Of a DNA stretch of 64,000 nucleotides, positions 8,948 through 15,550 are shown piece by piece. Origin of the DNA: Chryseobacterium salivictor (GTDB taxonomy: Bacteria; Bacteroidota; Bacteroidia; Flavobacteriales; Weeksellaceae); contig NZ_CP037954.1 in NCBI RefSeq assembly GCF_004359195.1, forward strand, positions 1,178,001 through 1,242,000. The letters run 5' to 3'. The notes beneath the pieces are model-generated. The model saw nothing but the letters and a program-made list of their open reading frames with translations. It made no database searches and was not told the DNA's origin. Each line of letters starts with the position of its first letter. Position 1 is the stretch's first letter. A program made the position numbers and the translations under genes.

Positions 8948-9661
8948 TTACTTAAAAATTTTTTCTGCTTCAATGACTGATTCTGGCCTTCCCACATCGA
9001 TGATTGTAGCTGAGTGTTCGTAACCGTGGATACTTTCATTGCTCATTAAATCCAGGTACTCTTCCATAATCGAAAATTTTCCGGTTCTTTTTATTTTGTT
9101 AAAGATTTCTGGATTTACACAATGAATTCCACTGAAAGCCAAAGGCTTAAAACCTTTATTGAATTCCGCCAGCCGTTGTTCGCCAGATTCTACATTTAAC
9201 CAACCTTTCAAAATCATTTCTGCATTGAAAAGCAGTTTTCGCGAACTTTTACGGTCGGAAACCGCTAAAGTAGCAAAATCTTTTTGGTCCTGATGGTATT
9301 CTACGAAAAGATTTAAATTTAAATCCGTTAAGATGTCAGCATTCATTATGAGGAAGTCTTCACCATGATCCAGAAACTTTCTTGCAAAAACCAATCCACC
9401 GCCTGTTTCCAAAAGCTGATCTTTCTCATCTGAAACTTCAATATTTGAATTGAAATCATCGTTTTTCTTTAAAAATTCAGAAATCTGCTCCCCGAAATGA
9501 TGAATATTAATAACGAAATCATTAATTCCAAAACTTTGTAAATATTTGATATTTCTCTCTAACAAAGGAACACCGTTAACCAAAGCCAAAGCTTTTGGAT
9601 GATGATCGGTAAAAGGTTTTAGCCGGGTTCCTTTTCCCGCTGCGAAAATAAGTGCTTTCAT
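8948..9661 (-). CDS. murU: MurU-like sugar-1-phosphate nucleotidyltransferase
   Basis: 237 residues, a minimal nucleotidyltransferase with no left-handed beta-helix domain. The N-terminal signature AAGKGTRLKPFTDHHPKAL (7-25) binds the nucleotide, and MNADILTD carries the metal-binding Asp. Its size and its position downstream of an AmgK-like kinase match MurU, which makes UDP-MurNAc from MurNAc-1-phosphate and thereby bypasses MurA/MurB. A mannose-1-phosphate guanylyltransferase role is the main alternative; operon context favours MurU. Confidence 0.82.
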   Translation of the reverse strand: MKALIFAAGKGTRLKPFTDHHPKALALVNGVPLLERNIKYLQSFGINDFVINIHHFGEQISEFLKKNDDFNSNIEVSDEKDQLLETGGGLVFARKFLDHGEDFLIMNADILTDLNLNLFVEYHQDQKDFATLAVSDRKSSRKLLFNAEMILKGWLNVESGEQRLAEFNKGFKPLAFSGIHCVNPEIFNKIKRTGKFSIMEEYLDLMSNESIHGYEHSATIIDVGRPESVIEAEKIFK

Positions 9662-9668
9662 TTTTATA

Positions 9669-9722
9669 AGTAATCAGTAATCAGTGATGAGTAATAAGCA
9701 GATTGCTCATTACCCATTACTT
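9669..9722. repeat. Phased 7-nt repeats forming an inverted repeat
   Basis: AGTAATC, AGTAATC, AGTGATG and AGTAATA follow one another with exact 7-nt spacing. After AGCAGATTGCTC come the opposite-sense heptads ATTACCC and ATTACTT. It fills the gap between the RapZ-C and murU genes and overlaps the last codons of the former. Confidence 0.8.
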
Positions 9723-10133
9723 ATATTCATGGTTTAGCTGAGGTTGTTCGTCGTGATTAAGTGTGATCGTTGTTTGCGGATATTTCTTCCGAATGAATTC
9801 CGCGGTTTTTTCTGCCGCATACACCGAGCGGTGCTGCCCGCCGGTACATCCAAAATTGATTTGAAGATGATCAAAATCCCGACCGATATAATTATCGATA
9901 TTAATGGAAACGATACTTTTCACCAGTTCCAAAAAATCAGGCATTTCGGTTTTTGTTTCCAAATAATCCTGAACACCGGTGTCGCAACCGGTTTGTGTTT
10001 TATATTCTTCCACTCTGCCGGGATTCAAAATGCCGCGGCAGTCAAAGGCAAAACCGCCGCCATTACCTGAATTGTCTTTTGGGATTCCTCCCTTTTTATA
10101 TGAAAAACTGTGTATTTCTATTGTTAGAGCCAT
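9717..10133 (-). CDS. Stand-alone RapZ C-terminal domain protein
   Basis: 138 residues. It matches only the C-terminal domain of RapZ: HSFSYKKGG near the start, FAFDCRGILNPG (27-38) and GCTGGQHRS (95-103), which in E. coli RapZ belong to the glucosamine-6-phosphate-binding region. The N-terminal P-loop ATPase domain and the basic RNA-binding tail are absent, so it cannot act as the RNase E adaptor known from enterobacteria. Between an AmgK-like kinase and a MurU-like enzyme, a role in sensing or handling amino-sugar phosphates is a sound inference, not a demonstrated one. Confidence 0.88.
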   Translation of the reverse strand: MALTIEIHSFSYKKGGIPKDNSGNGGGFAFDCRGILNPGRVEEYKTQTGCDTGVQDYLETKTEMPDFLELVKSIVSINIDNYIGRDFDHLQINFGCTGGQHRSVYAAEKTAEFIRKKYPQTTITLNHDEQPQLNHEYK

Positions 10134-10163
10134 TTTTTATTAAATTAATAATTTGCAATTTAA

Positions 10164-10718
10164 CCATTAAGATTTAATTAAGAGATTAAGATTCATTAAG
10201 TTATTTTTGACTTGTCAAAAATATTAATCTGGGAGTTCATTAAAATATTCGTTAACAAATGGCTTCATCGATTTTGTAATGTTAGTGGTAAAGAAATTGA
10301 TCAGTAGGCCCTGAGGCTTTTTTAAAACTTTCATATAAGTGAGAAGTTGCGCCTGATGCACAGGTAGGATTTCTTCCTGAGCTTTAATTTCTATAACGAT
10401 GCAGTTATTTACTAATAAATCAACGATGAGTTTGGTATTCATTTCCACTCCATCATAAGTGATTGGAACAATCAATTGTTGTTTTACTTCATAACCGTTT
10501 TTTAATAATTCATATTTCAAACATTCTTCATAAATAGATTCTAATAATCCTGGACCCAGATTATTATGAACTTTAATCGCTAATCCTACAATTTCATAAG
10601 ATAATTGCGTAACCTCCTTTTTTGTCATCATGTTAACGTTTTTAAATACATTTTCATATTAAAAATTCCCTGGTGGAAAATACCTTAATTTTCTTAATTC
10701 CTTCATTAACCTTAATGG
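10164..10718. mobile_element. Putative GxxExxY cassette flanked by imperfect inverted repeats
   Basis: The left end (10164-10200) and the reverse complement of the right end (10718-10683) both begin CCATTAAG and continue with similar TTAA-rich sequence for about 36 bases. Between them lies a single gene, which separates two genes that belong to one pathway. There is no transposase. The arms are AT-rich, so chance similarity cannot be excluded. Confidence 0.4.
10224..10631 (-). CDS. GxxExxY family protein, PD-(D/E)XK-like
   Basis: 135 residues. The motif that names the family is GLLESIY at 28-34. A nuclease-like core follows: D71 in LIVDLLV and E81/K83 in IEIKA, the arrangement of PD-(D/E)XK enzymes, then QLLTYMKVLKKPQGLLINF. 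The family is widespread in Bacteroidota and its function is unknown; it resembles Vsr/HSDR-type nuclease folds. It sits between amgK and the RapZ-C gene with gaps of about 100 and 90 bp, unlike the tight spacing elsewhere in the operon, which suggests insertion. Confidence 0.88.
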   Translation of the reverse strand: MMTKKEVTQLSYEIVGLAIKVHNNLGPGLLESIYEECLKYELLKNGYEVKQQLIVPITYDGVEMNTKLIVDLLVNNCIVIEIKAQEEILPVHQAQLLTYMKVLKKPQGLLINFFTTNITKSMKPFVNEYFNELPD

Positions 10719-10733
10719 TAAATTGCCTACATT

Positions 10734-11753
10734 TTATTCTTTTAAAATTATCTGCTGGATTTTCTGTTTAGTTTCTGCAGAATTCAGTTGATCAATAAGT
10801 TTCTTCAATTCCGGATATTCTTCCATTTCCTGCCAGTTTTCCGAAAATTGGTAAAGGTTTTCAATGCCCTTATCGATGCTCAGTATGAAATGTTCTTTTC
10901 TCTGAATCAATCCACGGAAACCGTAAGCACCCAGAACCTGCAGGAACCGGATAAGCTGAATCGGTTTTACCGAGTCTTTTAGTTGAAGCGCTTTTTCTTC
11001 ATTCCAAAAGGAGAAATAATAGGTAAGCATTTCATTTTTAAAATCGGTTGGGAAATTGGCTTTTGCCTGAAAGAGGAACGAGATTACATCATACATCAGC
11101 GGTCCTTTCATTGCCGCCTGATAATCGATAAAAAAGATTTCATCCTGATGATTCACCATAATGTTTCTGGCCTGAAAATCGCGCATCATCAATCCTTTTG
11201 GCTCCATGTTTTCTATTTTCGAAACCAGTTGTTTAAATTCCAGTAACAGAGAAGATTTGTGATAAGGAATTTCTAAAACATCGGCGATGAAACTTTTGAA
11301 ATAAAATAAATCGCTTGTAATCGGCAATTCACCATAGTTTTCATATTCAAAAGTTTTTGAATAATCGATTTGATTTTCAGTTTTGCGCTGAACTTCTGCG
11401 AGTTGGTGCAGTGTTTTTTTAATTAAAGTTTTCACTCTTTCGGTCAAACCTTCTTTCCCGATGATTTCTGATAAAGTGTGCTCCCCAACAAATTCCTGAA
11501 TATACAGATTAAGGTCTTCGGAAATTTTCAATACTTTCGGAGCCTTCACATTTAAGTTAGAAAATAGATCGGAAAAATAATAAAAACTTTCGTTCTCACG
11601 ACTGTTTTCGTTGAAGGTAATAATATATTTTCCGCCGGAACTTTTACCTACAAAATTAATTCTTGCAGATCCACTTTGGGCCAATATAGAAAACTCCAGA
11701 GCAGATTCTCCGGTATATTTTTCGAAAAAATCTTTTGCTTTTTGATCAGTCAT
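10734..11753 (-). CDS. amgK: AmgK-like N-acetylmuramate/GlcNAc kinase
   Basis: 339 residues, aminoglycoside-phosphotransferase fold. The catalytic loop is RDFQARNIMV (D192, N197) and the metal-binding Asp is D210 in FIDYQAAMKGP. This variant loop is typical of AmgK rather than of antibiotic-resistance APH enzymes. AmgK phosphorylates MurNAc and GlcNAc at C1, and MurU then activates the product; both genes lie in this operon. It is the first gene of the leftward operon. The -7 box ends only 7 nt before the ATG. Confidence 0.85.
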   Translation of the reverse strand: MTDQKAKDFFEKYTGESALEFSILAQSGSARINFVGKSSGGKYIITFNENSRENESFYYFSDLFSNLNVKAPKVLKISEDLNLYIQEFVGEHTLSEIIGKEGLTERVKTLIKKTLHQLAEVQRKTENQIDYSKTFEYENYGELPITSDLFYFKSFIADVLEIPYHKSSLLLEFKQLVSKIENMEPKGLMMRDFQARNIMVNHQDEIFFIDYQAAMKGPLMYDVISFLFQAKANFPTDFKNEMLTYYFSFWNEEKALQLKDSVKPIQLIRFLQVLGAYGFRGLIQRKEHFILSIDKGIENLYQFSENWQEMEEYPELKKLIDQLNSAETKQKIQQIILKE

Positions 11754-11760
11754 ACTTTTA

Positions 11761-11768
11761 CAAAGATA
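11761..11768 (-). promoter_or_regulatory. -7 box of amgK
   Basis: TATCTTTG on the minus strand, ending 7 nt before the start codon, so the transcript should be almost leaderless. Confidence 0.6.
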
Positions 11769-11794
11769 AGGTAAAAACGTATTTTAGAAAACAG

Positions 11795-11802
11795 TATATT
11801 TG
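11795..11802 (+). promoter_or_regulatory. -7 box of xrtF
   Basis: TATATTTG, ending 5 nt before the ATG at 11808. It lies 26 bp from the opposing amgK box, so the two promoters overlap. Confidence 0.6.
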
Positions 11803-11807
11803 TTGTT

Positions 11808-12350
11808 ATGTTCAATGACTTCAAGCCGGTTCTGAAAATTCTTCTGCGTTTCATCATTTTGTATGTGGTGATGGTTTTGGGCTATCAGTTTTATCTCAAT
11901 GGATTCAAAAATGCGGGCTTAGATGCTTTCTCGACGTGGGTGATGACGCAGGTTGATTTTCTGCAGAATCTACTCGGATATCCATCGGAAATGATTGCAG
12001 GAAAGCCGCAACAGGAAACCACGTGGTTCTTTGTGAGTGGCCAATATGTTTCGCGCATGGTTGAAGGCTGCAACGCAATTTCGGTGATGATTTTGTTTTT
12101 GGCTTTTATCTTTGCTTTTTACGAAGGATTCAAAACTTTTATATTTGCTGCATTAGGAGTCGTTTTCCTTCACATTATGAATGTTTTGCGTATCGTCGGT
12201 CTGAATATCGTACTGGTGGAGCATCCCCGATATTCTAAAATCGCCCATGATTATTTCTTCCCGGCGATTATTTACGGAAGTGTTGTGCTGCTCTGGTTAA
12301 TCTGGATTAAATTTTACGCCCTAAAAGACGCTGAAAATGAAAGTACTTAA
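11808..12350 (+). CDS. xrtF: Exosortase F (XrtF)
   Basis: 180 residues, integral membrane, about five to six hydrophobic segments. The exosortase/archaeosortase catalytic residues are C88 (in VEGCNAIS), R128 (in NVLRIVG) and H147 (in AHDYFFP). Exosortases are transpeptidase-like enzymes that recognise C-terminal sorting signals of exported proteins; XrtF is the small single-domain form of flavobacteria. The stop overlaps the start of the next gene by 14 bp, so the two are translationally linked. No protein with an obvious exosortase signal is encoded nearby. Confidence 0.9.
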   Translation: MFNDFKPVLKILLRFIILYVVMVLGYQFYLNGFKNAGLDAFSTWVMTQVDFLQNLLGYPSEMIAGKPQQETTWFFVSGQYVSRMVEGCNAISVMILFLAFIFAFYEGFKTFIFAALGVVFLHIMNVLRIVGLNIVLVEHPRYSKIAHDYFFPAIIYGSVVLLWLIWIKFYALKDAENEST

Positions 12351-12774
12351 CTGGATTTGGGTCGCAATGGCGGTGTTGGGTTTAATTGCGGTAAGGGTTG
12401 TAGAAAGCGAAATCTTTTATGATCCTTTTCAGGCCTTTTTTCATCTGGCCAATAAGCATGCTTCCTTTCCGGATTTTAAATGGTTCCCTTTAATTCTGAA
12501 TTATTTTTTTCGGTTTTCTTTAAATTTAATTTTTTCCGCCGCCGTAGTTTATTTGATTTTTAAAAATAAAAAGTGGACTTTACAGGCGGTCGTTTTGATG
12601 GTGATTGTTTTTGCAATTACCTTTCCCATCTATCTTTACTGCATTCATACAAAATTTGAAATCGGGTATCTTTTTTCTTTTTATATGAGAAGATTCGTCA
12701 TTCAGCCTTTAATTTTGCTGTTGATCATTCCCTTGTTTTATTACCGTGCGCACATTCAAAAATTGAATTTGTAA
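12337..12774 (+). CDS. Exosortase F system-associated membrane protein
   Basis: 145 residues with about four transmembrane segments. It overlaps xrtF by 14 bp in another frame, the arrangement of the family annotated as the exosortase F-associated protein (TIGR04127, from memory). The conserved patch FFRFSLNLIFSAAVVYLIF and a membrane-proximal RRFVIQPL are visible. Its role is unknown; it may assist XrtF or present the substrate. Confidence 0.82.
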   Translation: MKVLNWIWVAMAVLGLIAVRVVESEIFYDPFQAFFHLANKHASFPDFKWFPLILNYFFRFSLNLIFSAAVVYLIFKNKKWTLQAVVLMVIVFAITFPIYLYCIHTKFEIGYLFSFYMRRFVIQPLILLLIIPLFYYRAHIQKLNL

Positions 12775-12865
12775 TGATGATAATCTTTTTGTGAATTATT
12801 AGTTAAACCTGTGTTTAATCAGATTCATTTTTAAATCAGAGATCACAAAATTCTGTGAGCGGTTT

Positions 12866-13867
12866 TCAATCTTCAACCGAATGCTTTCCAACCTGCGCAA
12901 TGGTTTTTGCATTCCATTCTATTTTTTTAACGAACGGTCTTTGCCGTACCGGACATTCCCACAATTCACAAATTTCGCAGGAAATAGGTTTGCAGTCATC
13001 CAAATGAAAATTAAATTCAATGGTCCTGTCTGTATTTTCACCAATCAGTTTATAGAGATCTTCCATTTCATTATGGGCTTTGCGAAGTTCATAATACCAC
13101 GGTAATGTAAGATGCGCATCGATGTGAAGTCCACTGCCATGCTGTTGGATCCTCATATTGTGAACGTCGATCCACTGTCTTTTTCGGTTTTCATTCAGGA
13201 ATTTTGATAACTTTTCAAGCATTCCCAAATCGGCTTCGTCCATTATTCCGCTTAACGATTTTCGAATAATTTTGTAACCGATAAATATAATATAGGTACC
13301 GAAGAGGAGTGCTACCGCAGCATCAATCCAATACAGGCTTGTGATCTGCACTAAAATTAAACTGACTACCACTCCCAAAGTGGTGATGGTATCACTTTTC
13401 AGATGTTTCCCTGAACTTTGTAAAACGAGAGAATTTTCCTGAATGCCTTTCTTTTGAGAAATATGCCCCATTAAATAATTAATGACGGCCGTAACTGCGA
13501 CAATTGCTATTCCCCAGTCTAACTGCTTTGGAATATTGCCGTGTAAAAGGGAATCTATAGACTGAACGATGATGATGATTCCGGCAAAAATAATTAATGC
13601 TCCTTCTACACCGGAAGTTACAAACTCTACCTTTCCGTGTCCGTAAGGATGCTCGATATCTTTCGGTTTTGCTGCGAGATAAAGCGAATACAATCCCATG
13701 AAAGCGGCGATGATATTCACGATACTTTCCATGGCGTCTGAGAAAACTGCATCGGAATTGGTGAAATGCCAGGCCAATAATTTCGCCACGAAAAGAAGGA
13801 TGCCAACGAGGGCTACATTTCTCTGAAAAATGAAGTTGGTATTTGGAATTTGTTTATTTTCTGACAT
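12866..13867 (-). CDS. Cation diffusion facilitator (CDF) metal exporter
   Basis: 333 residues from the ATG at 13867. An upstream start at 13927 is rejected because a terminator for asd (13915-13945) covers that region. Six transmembrane helices carry the family motifs NSDAVFSDAMES (metal site in helix 2) and HPYGHGKVE. A cytosolic domain follows (HNMRIQQHGSGLHIDAHLTL). The C-terminus has an unusual Cys-rich tail, DDCKPISCEICELWECPVR, which could be an extra metal-binding site. Substrate is probably Zn, Fe, Co or Mn. Confidence 0.93.
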   Translation of the reverse strand: MSENKQIPNTNFIFQRNVALVGILLFVAKLLAWHFTNSDAVFSDAMESIVNIIAAFMGLYSLYLAAKPKDIEHPYGHGKVEFVTSGVEGALIIFAGIIIIVQSIDSLLHGNIPKQLDWGIAIVAVTAVINYLMGHISQKKGIQENSLVLQSSGKHLKSDTITTLGVVVSLILVQITSLYWIDAAVALLFGTYIIFIGYKIIRKSLSGIMDEADLGMLEKLSKFLNENRKRQWIDVHNMRIQQHGSGLHIDAHLTLPWYYELRKAHNEMEDLYKLIGENTDRTIEFNFHLDDCKPISCEICELWECPVRQRPFVKKIEWNAKTIAQVGKHSVED

Positions 13868-13914
13868 TTGAGTTTTATTATACTTATTAGGAATGTTTGA
13901 TGACTCTAATCCAT

Positions 13915-13945
13915 AAAAAATGCCCACTTGATGTGAGCATTTTAT
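13915..13945 (-). terminator. Terminator of asd
   Basis: On the minus strand AAATGCTCAC pairs with GTGGGCATTT (one G-U pair) around ATCAA, then a T run. It begins immediately after the asd stop codon. Confidence 0.75.
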
Positions 13946-14938
13946 TTAGACTAATTTGTTGTGGTAGAGATATTCTGCAATCTGTACCGCATTGGTTGCG
14001 GCACCTTTCCGAAGGTTATCTGCGACAATCCAAAGGTTTAATGTTTTGGGCTGCGACAGGTCTTTTCTGATTCTTCCTACGAAAACCTCATCTTTACCTT
14101 CTGAATATAAAGGCATTGGATAAATGTTGTTTTTCACATCATCTAAGACGGTCACCCCAGGAGTTTCTGCAAGAATCGCTTTCACTTCGTCCAAATCAAA
14201 ATCATTTTCGAATTCGATATTGACGCTTTCAGAATGTCCACCCTGTACGGGAACTCGAACTGCTGTTGCGGTAATATTGAAAGTGTCGTCGCCCAGAATT
14301 TTCTTGGGTTCGGTCATCAGTTTGATTTCTTCTTTGGTATAATCGTCTTCTGCAAATACATCACATTGTGGCAATGCATTTTTGAAGATTTCATACGGAT
14401 AGACTTTTGCAACATCTTTGTTTCCGATAACTTCCGCATTCAGCTGATCTACGGCATTCTTTCCTGTTCCTGTTACCGACTGATACGTAGAAACGATGAC
14501 CCGTTTAACATCGTATTTTTGATTCAAAGGGTGTAACACCATCACCAACTGGATGGTAGAACAGTTTGGATTTGCAATGATTTTGTCTTCTTTGGTTAAA
14601 ACATGAGCATTGATTTCCGGGACGATTAATTTCTTGTCCGCAACCATTCTCCAGGCAGAAGAATTATCGATGACAATCGTTCCAACGGCTGCGAATTTCG
14701 GGGCAAATTCTAATGAAGTTGTTCCGCCTGCAGAAAACATAGCGATTTCGGGCTTTCGGTCTAAAGCGTCCTGCATGGAAACAATTTCGAATTCATTTCC
14801 TTTAAAGGTGATCTTTTTACCGATTGATTTTTCGGAGGCTACGGGAATTAATTCGGTTACCGGAAAATTTCTTTCTTCCAGAACCTTTAACATAATTTGT
14901 CCCACCATTCCGGTAGCGCCTACTACTGCTATTTTCAT
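13946..14938 (-). CDS. asd: Aspartate-semialdehyde dehydrogenase
   Basis: 330 residues, full length. It reduces aspartyl phosphate to aspartate semialdehyde, a branch point to lysine/diaminopimelate, threonine and methionine. The NADPH-binding loop is GATGMVG (7-13), the catalytic cysteine is C126 in NPNCSTIQ, and the histidine of GGHSESV is present. It starts 25 bp after a small membrane protein gene on the same strand, with which it is probably co-transcribed, and ends in a terminator. Confidence 0.97.
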   Translation of the reverse strand: MKIAVVGATGMVGQIMLKVLEERNFPVTELIPVASEKSIGKKITFKGNEFEIVSMQDALDRKPEIAMFSAGGTTSLEFAPKFAAVGTIVIDNSSAWRMVADKKLIVPEINAHVLTKEDKIIANPNCSTIQLVMVLHPLNQKYDVKRVIVSTYQSVTGTGKNAVDQLNAEVIGNKDVAKVYPYEIFKNALPQCDVFAEDDYTKEEIKLMTEPKKILGDDTFNITATAVRVPVQGGHSESVNIEFENDFDLDEVKAILAETPGVTVLDDVKNNIYPMPLYSEGKDEVFVGRIRKDLSQPKTLNLWIVADNLRKGAATNAVQIAEYLYHNKLV

Positions 14939-14963
14939 TAAGAATATTTGTTTTTAAATTAAT

Positions 14964-15410
14964 TTAAGCAAAAAGGGAAGGAAACACTCTTGACCATGGG
15001 AATGCGTAGGCAAAAAATGCTACAGCAATAAGTCCCATAATAACGATTTTCATCGCAAGGGTTTCGTGTGATTTCATGTATTTATTAATGATGGTCATTA
15101 AGACAACACCGATCAGCATTGATACCGGATGTTCCACGTAAGAGAATCTTGAGGCAGCATTGCTCATTAATGTTCCTGTTTCCAACGCCCCTTTTAAGCC
15201 TGGAGAAAAGACCAGCATGAAAATTCCAACGATTAACTGAACGTGAAATAAAATCATGGTAATTAAAGTGGAGGTCCGTAATAATTTTTTGATTTTTCCG
15301 GAGTAACCAAACATGGTCATCAATAATGCAACGATGAAGATAATGCCCGAAAGCAAAATTAAATAAGCAAAACCTTTGTGTGCTTCAGTAATAATCTTAA
15401 ATGTGTCCAT
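14964..15410 (-). CDS. Four-helix integral membrane protein of unknown function
   Basis: 148 residues with four predicted transmembrane helices (about 15-35, 48-70, 92-110 and 122-140). Conserved-looking histidines lie near the membrane faces (AHKGFAY, LFHVQL, VEHPVS), which recalls small cytochrome b-like heme proteins. I cannot assign a family with certainty. It lies directly upstream of asd and probably shares its promoter. Confidence 0.8.
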   Translation of the reverse strand: MDTFKIITEAHKGFAYLILLSGIIFIVALLMTMFGYSGKIKKLLRTSTLITMILFHVQLIVGIFMLVFSPGLKGALETGTLMSNAASRFSYVEHPVSMLIGVVLMTIINKYMKSHETLAMKIVIMGLIAVAFFAYAFPWSRVFPSLFA

Positions 15411-15429
15411 AGTAATTTTTTGTTAATGG

Positions 15430-15437
15430 CAAAGATA
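15430..15437 (-). promoter_or_regulatory. -7 box of the membrane protein-asd operon
   Basis: TATCTTTG on the minus strand, 19 nt before the start codon. Confidence 0.55.
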
Positions 15438-15493
15438 AAAAAAATCCCGACGATTGTGGCATGGTAAAGGAAAGATAAGATAGAGGTGGATAC

Positions 15494-15530
15494 AAAAAAA
15501 CTGCCTTACAAAATAAATTGTAAGGCAGTT
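15494..15530 (-). terminator. Terminator of the Oar-like receptor gene
   Basis: On the minus strand AACTGCCTTACAA pairs with TTGTAAGGCAGTT and ends in seven T. Confidence 0.9.
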
Positions 15531-15550
15531 GCTATAATTAGAAGCTTGTT

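Noticed and set aside
10734..11753. Aminoglycoside resistance kinase
   Set aside because: The fold is shared, but the RDFQARNIM catalytic loop and the MurU-like gene in the same operon favour the MurNAc/GlcNAc kinase AmgK.
13868..13927. N-terminal extension of the CDF transporter
   Set aside because: The extension would run through the asd terminator and add a non-conserved segment; the ATG at 13867 is preferred.
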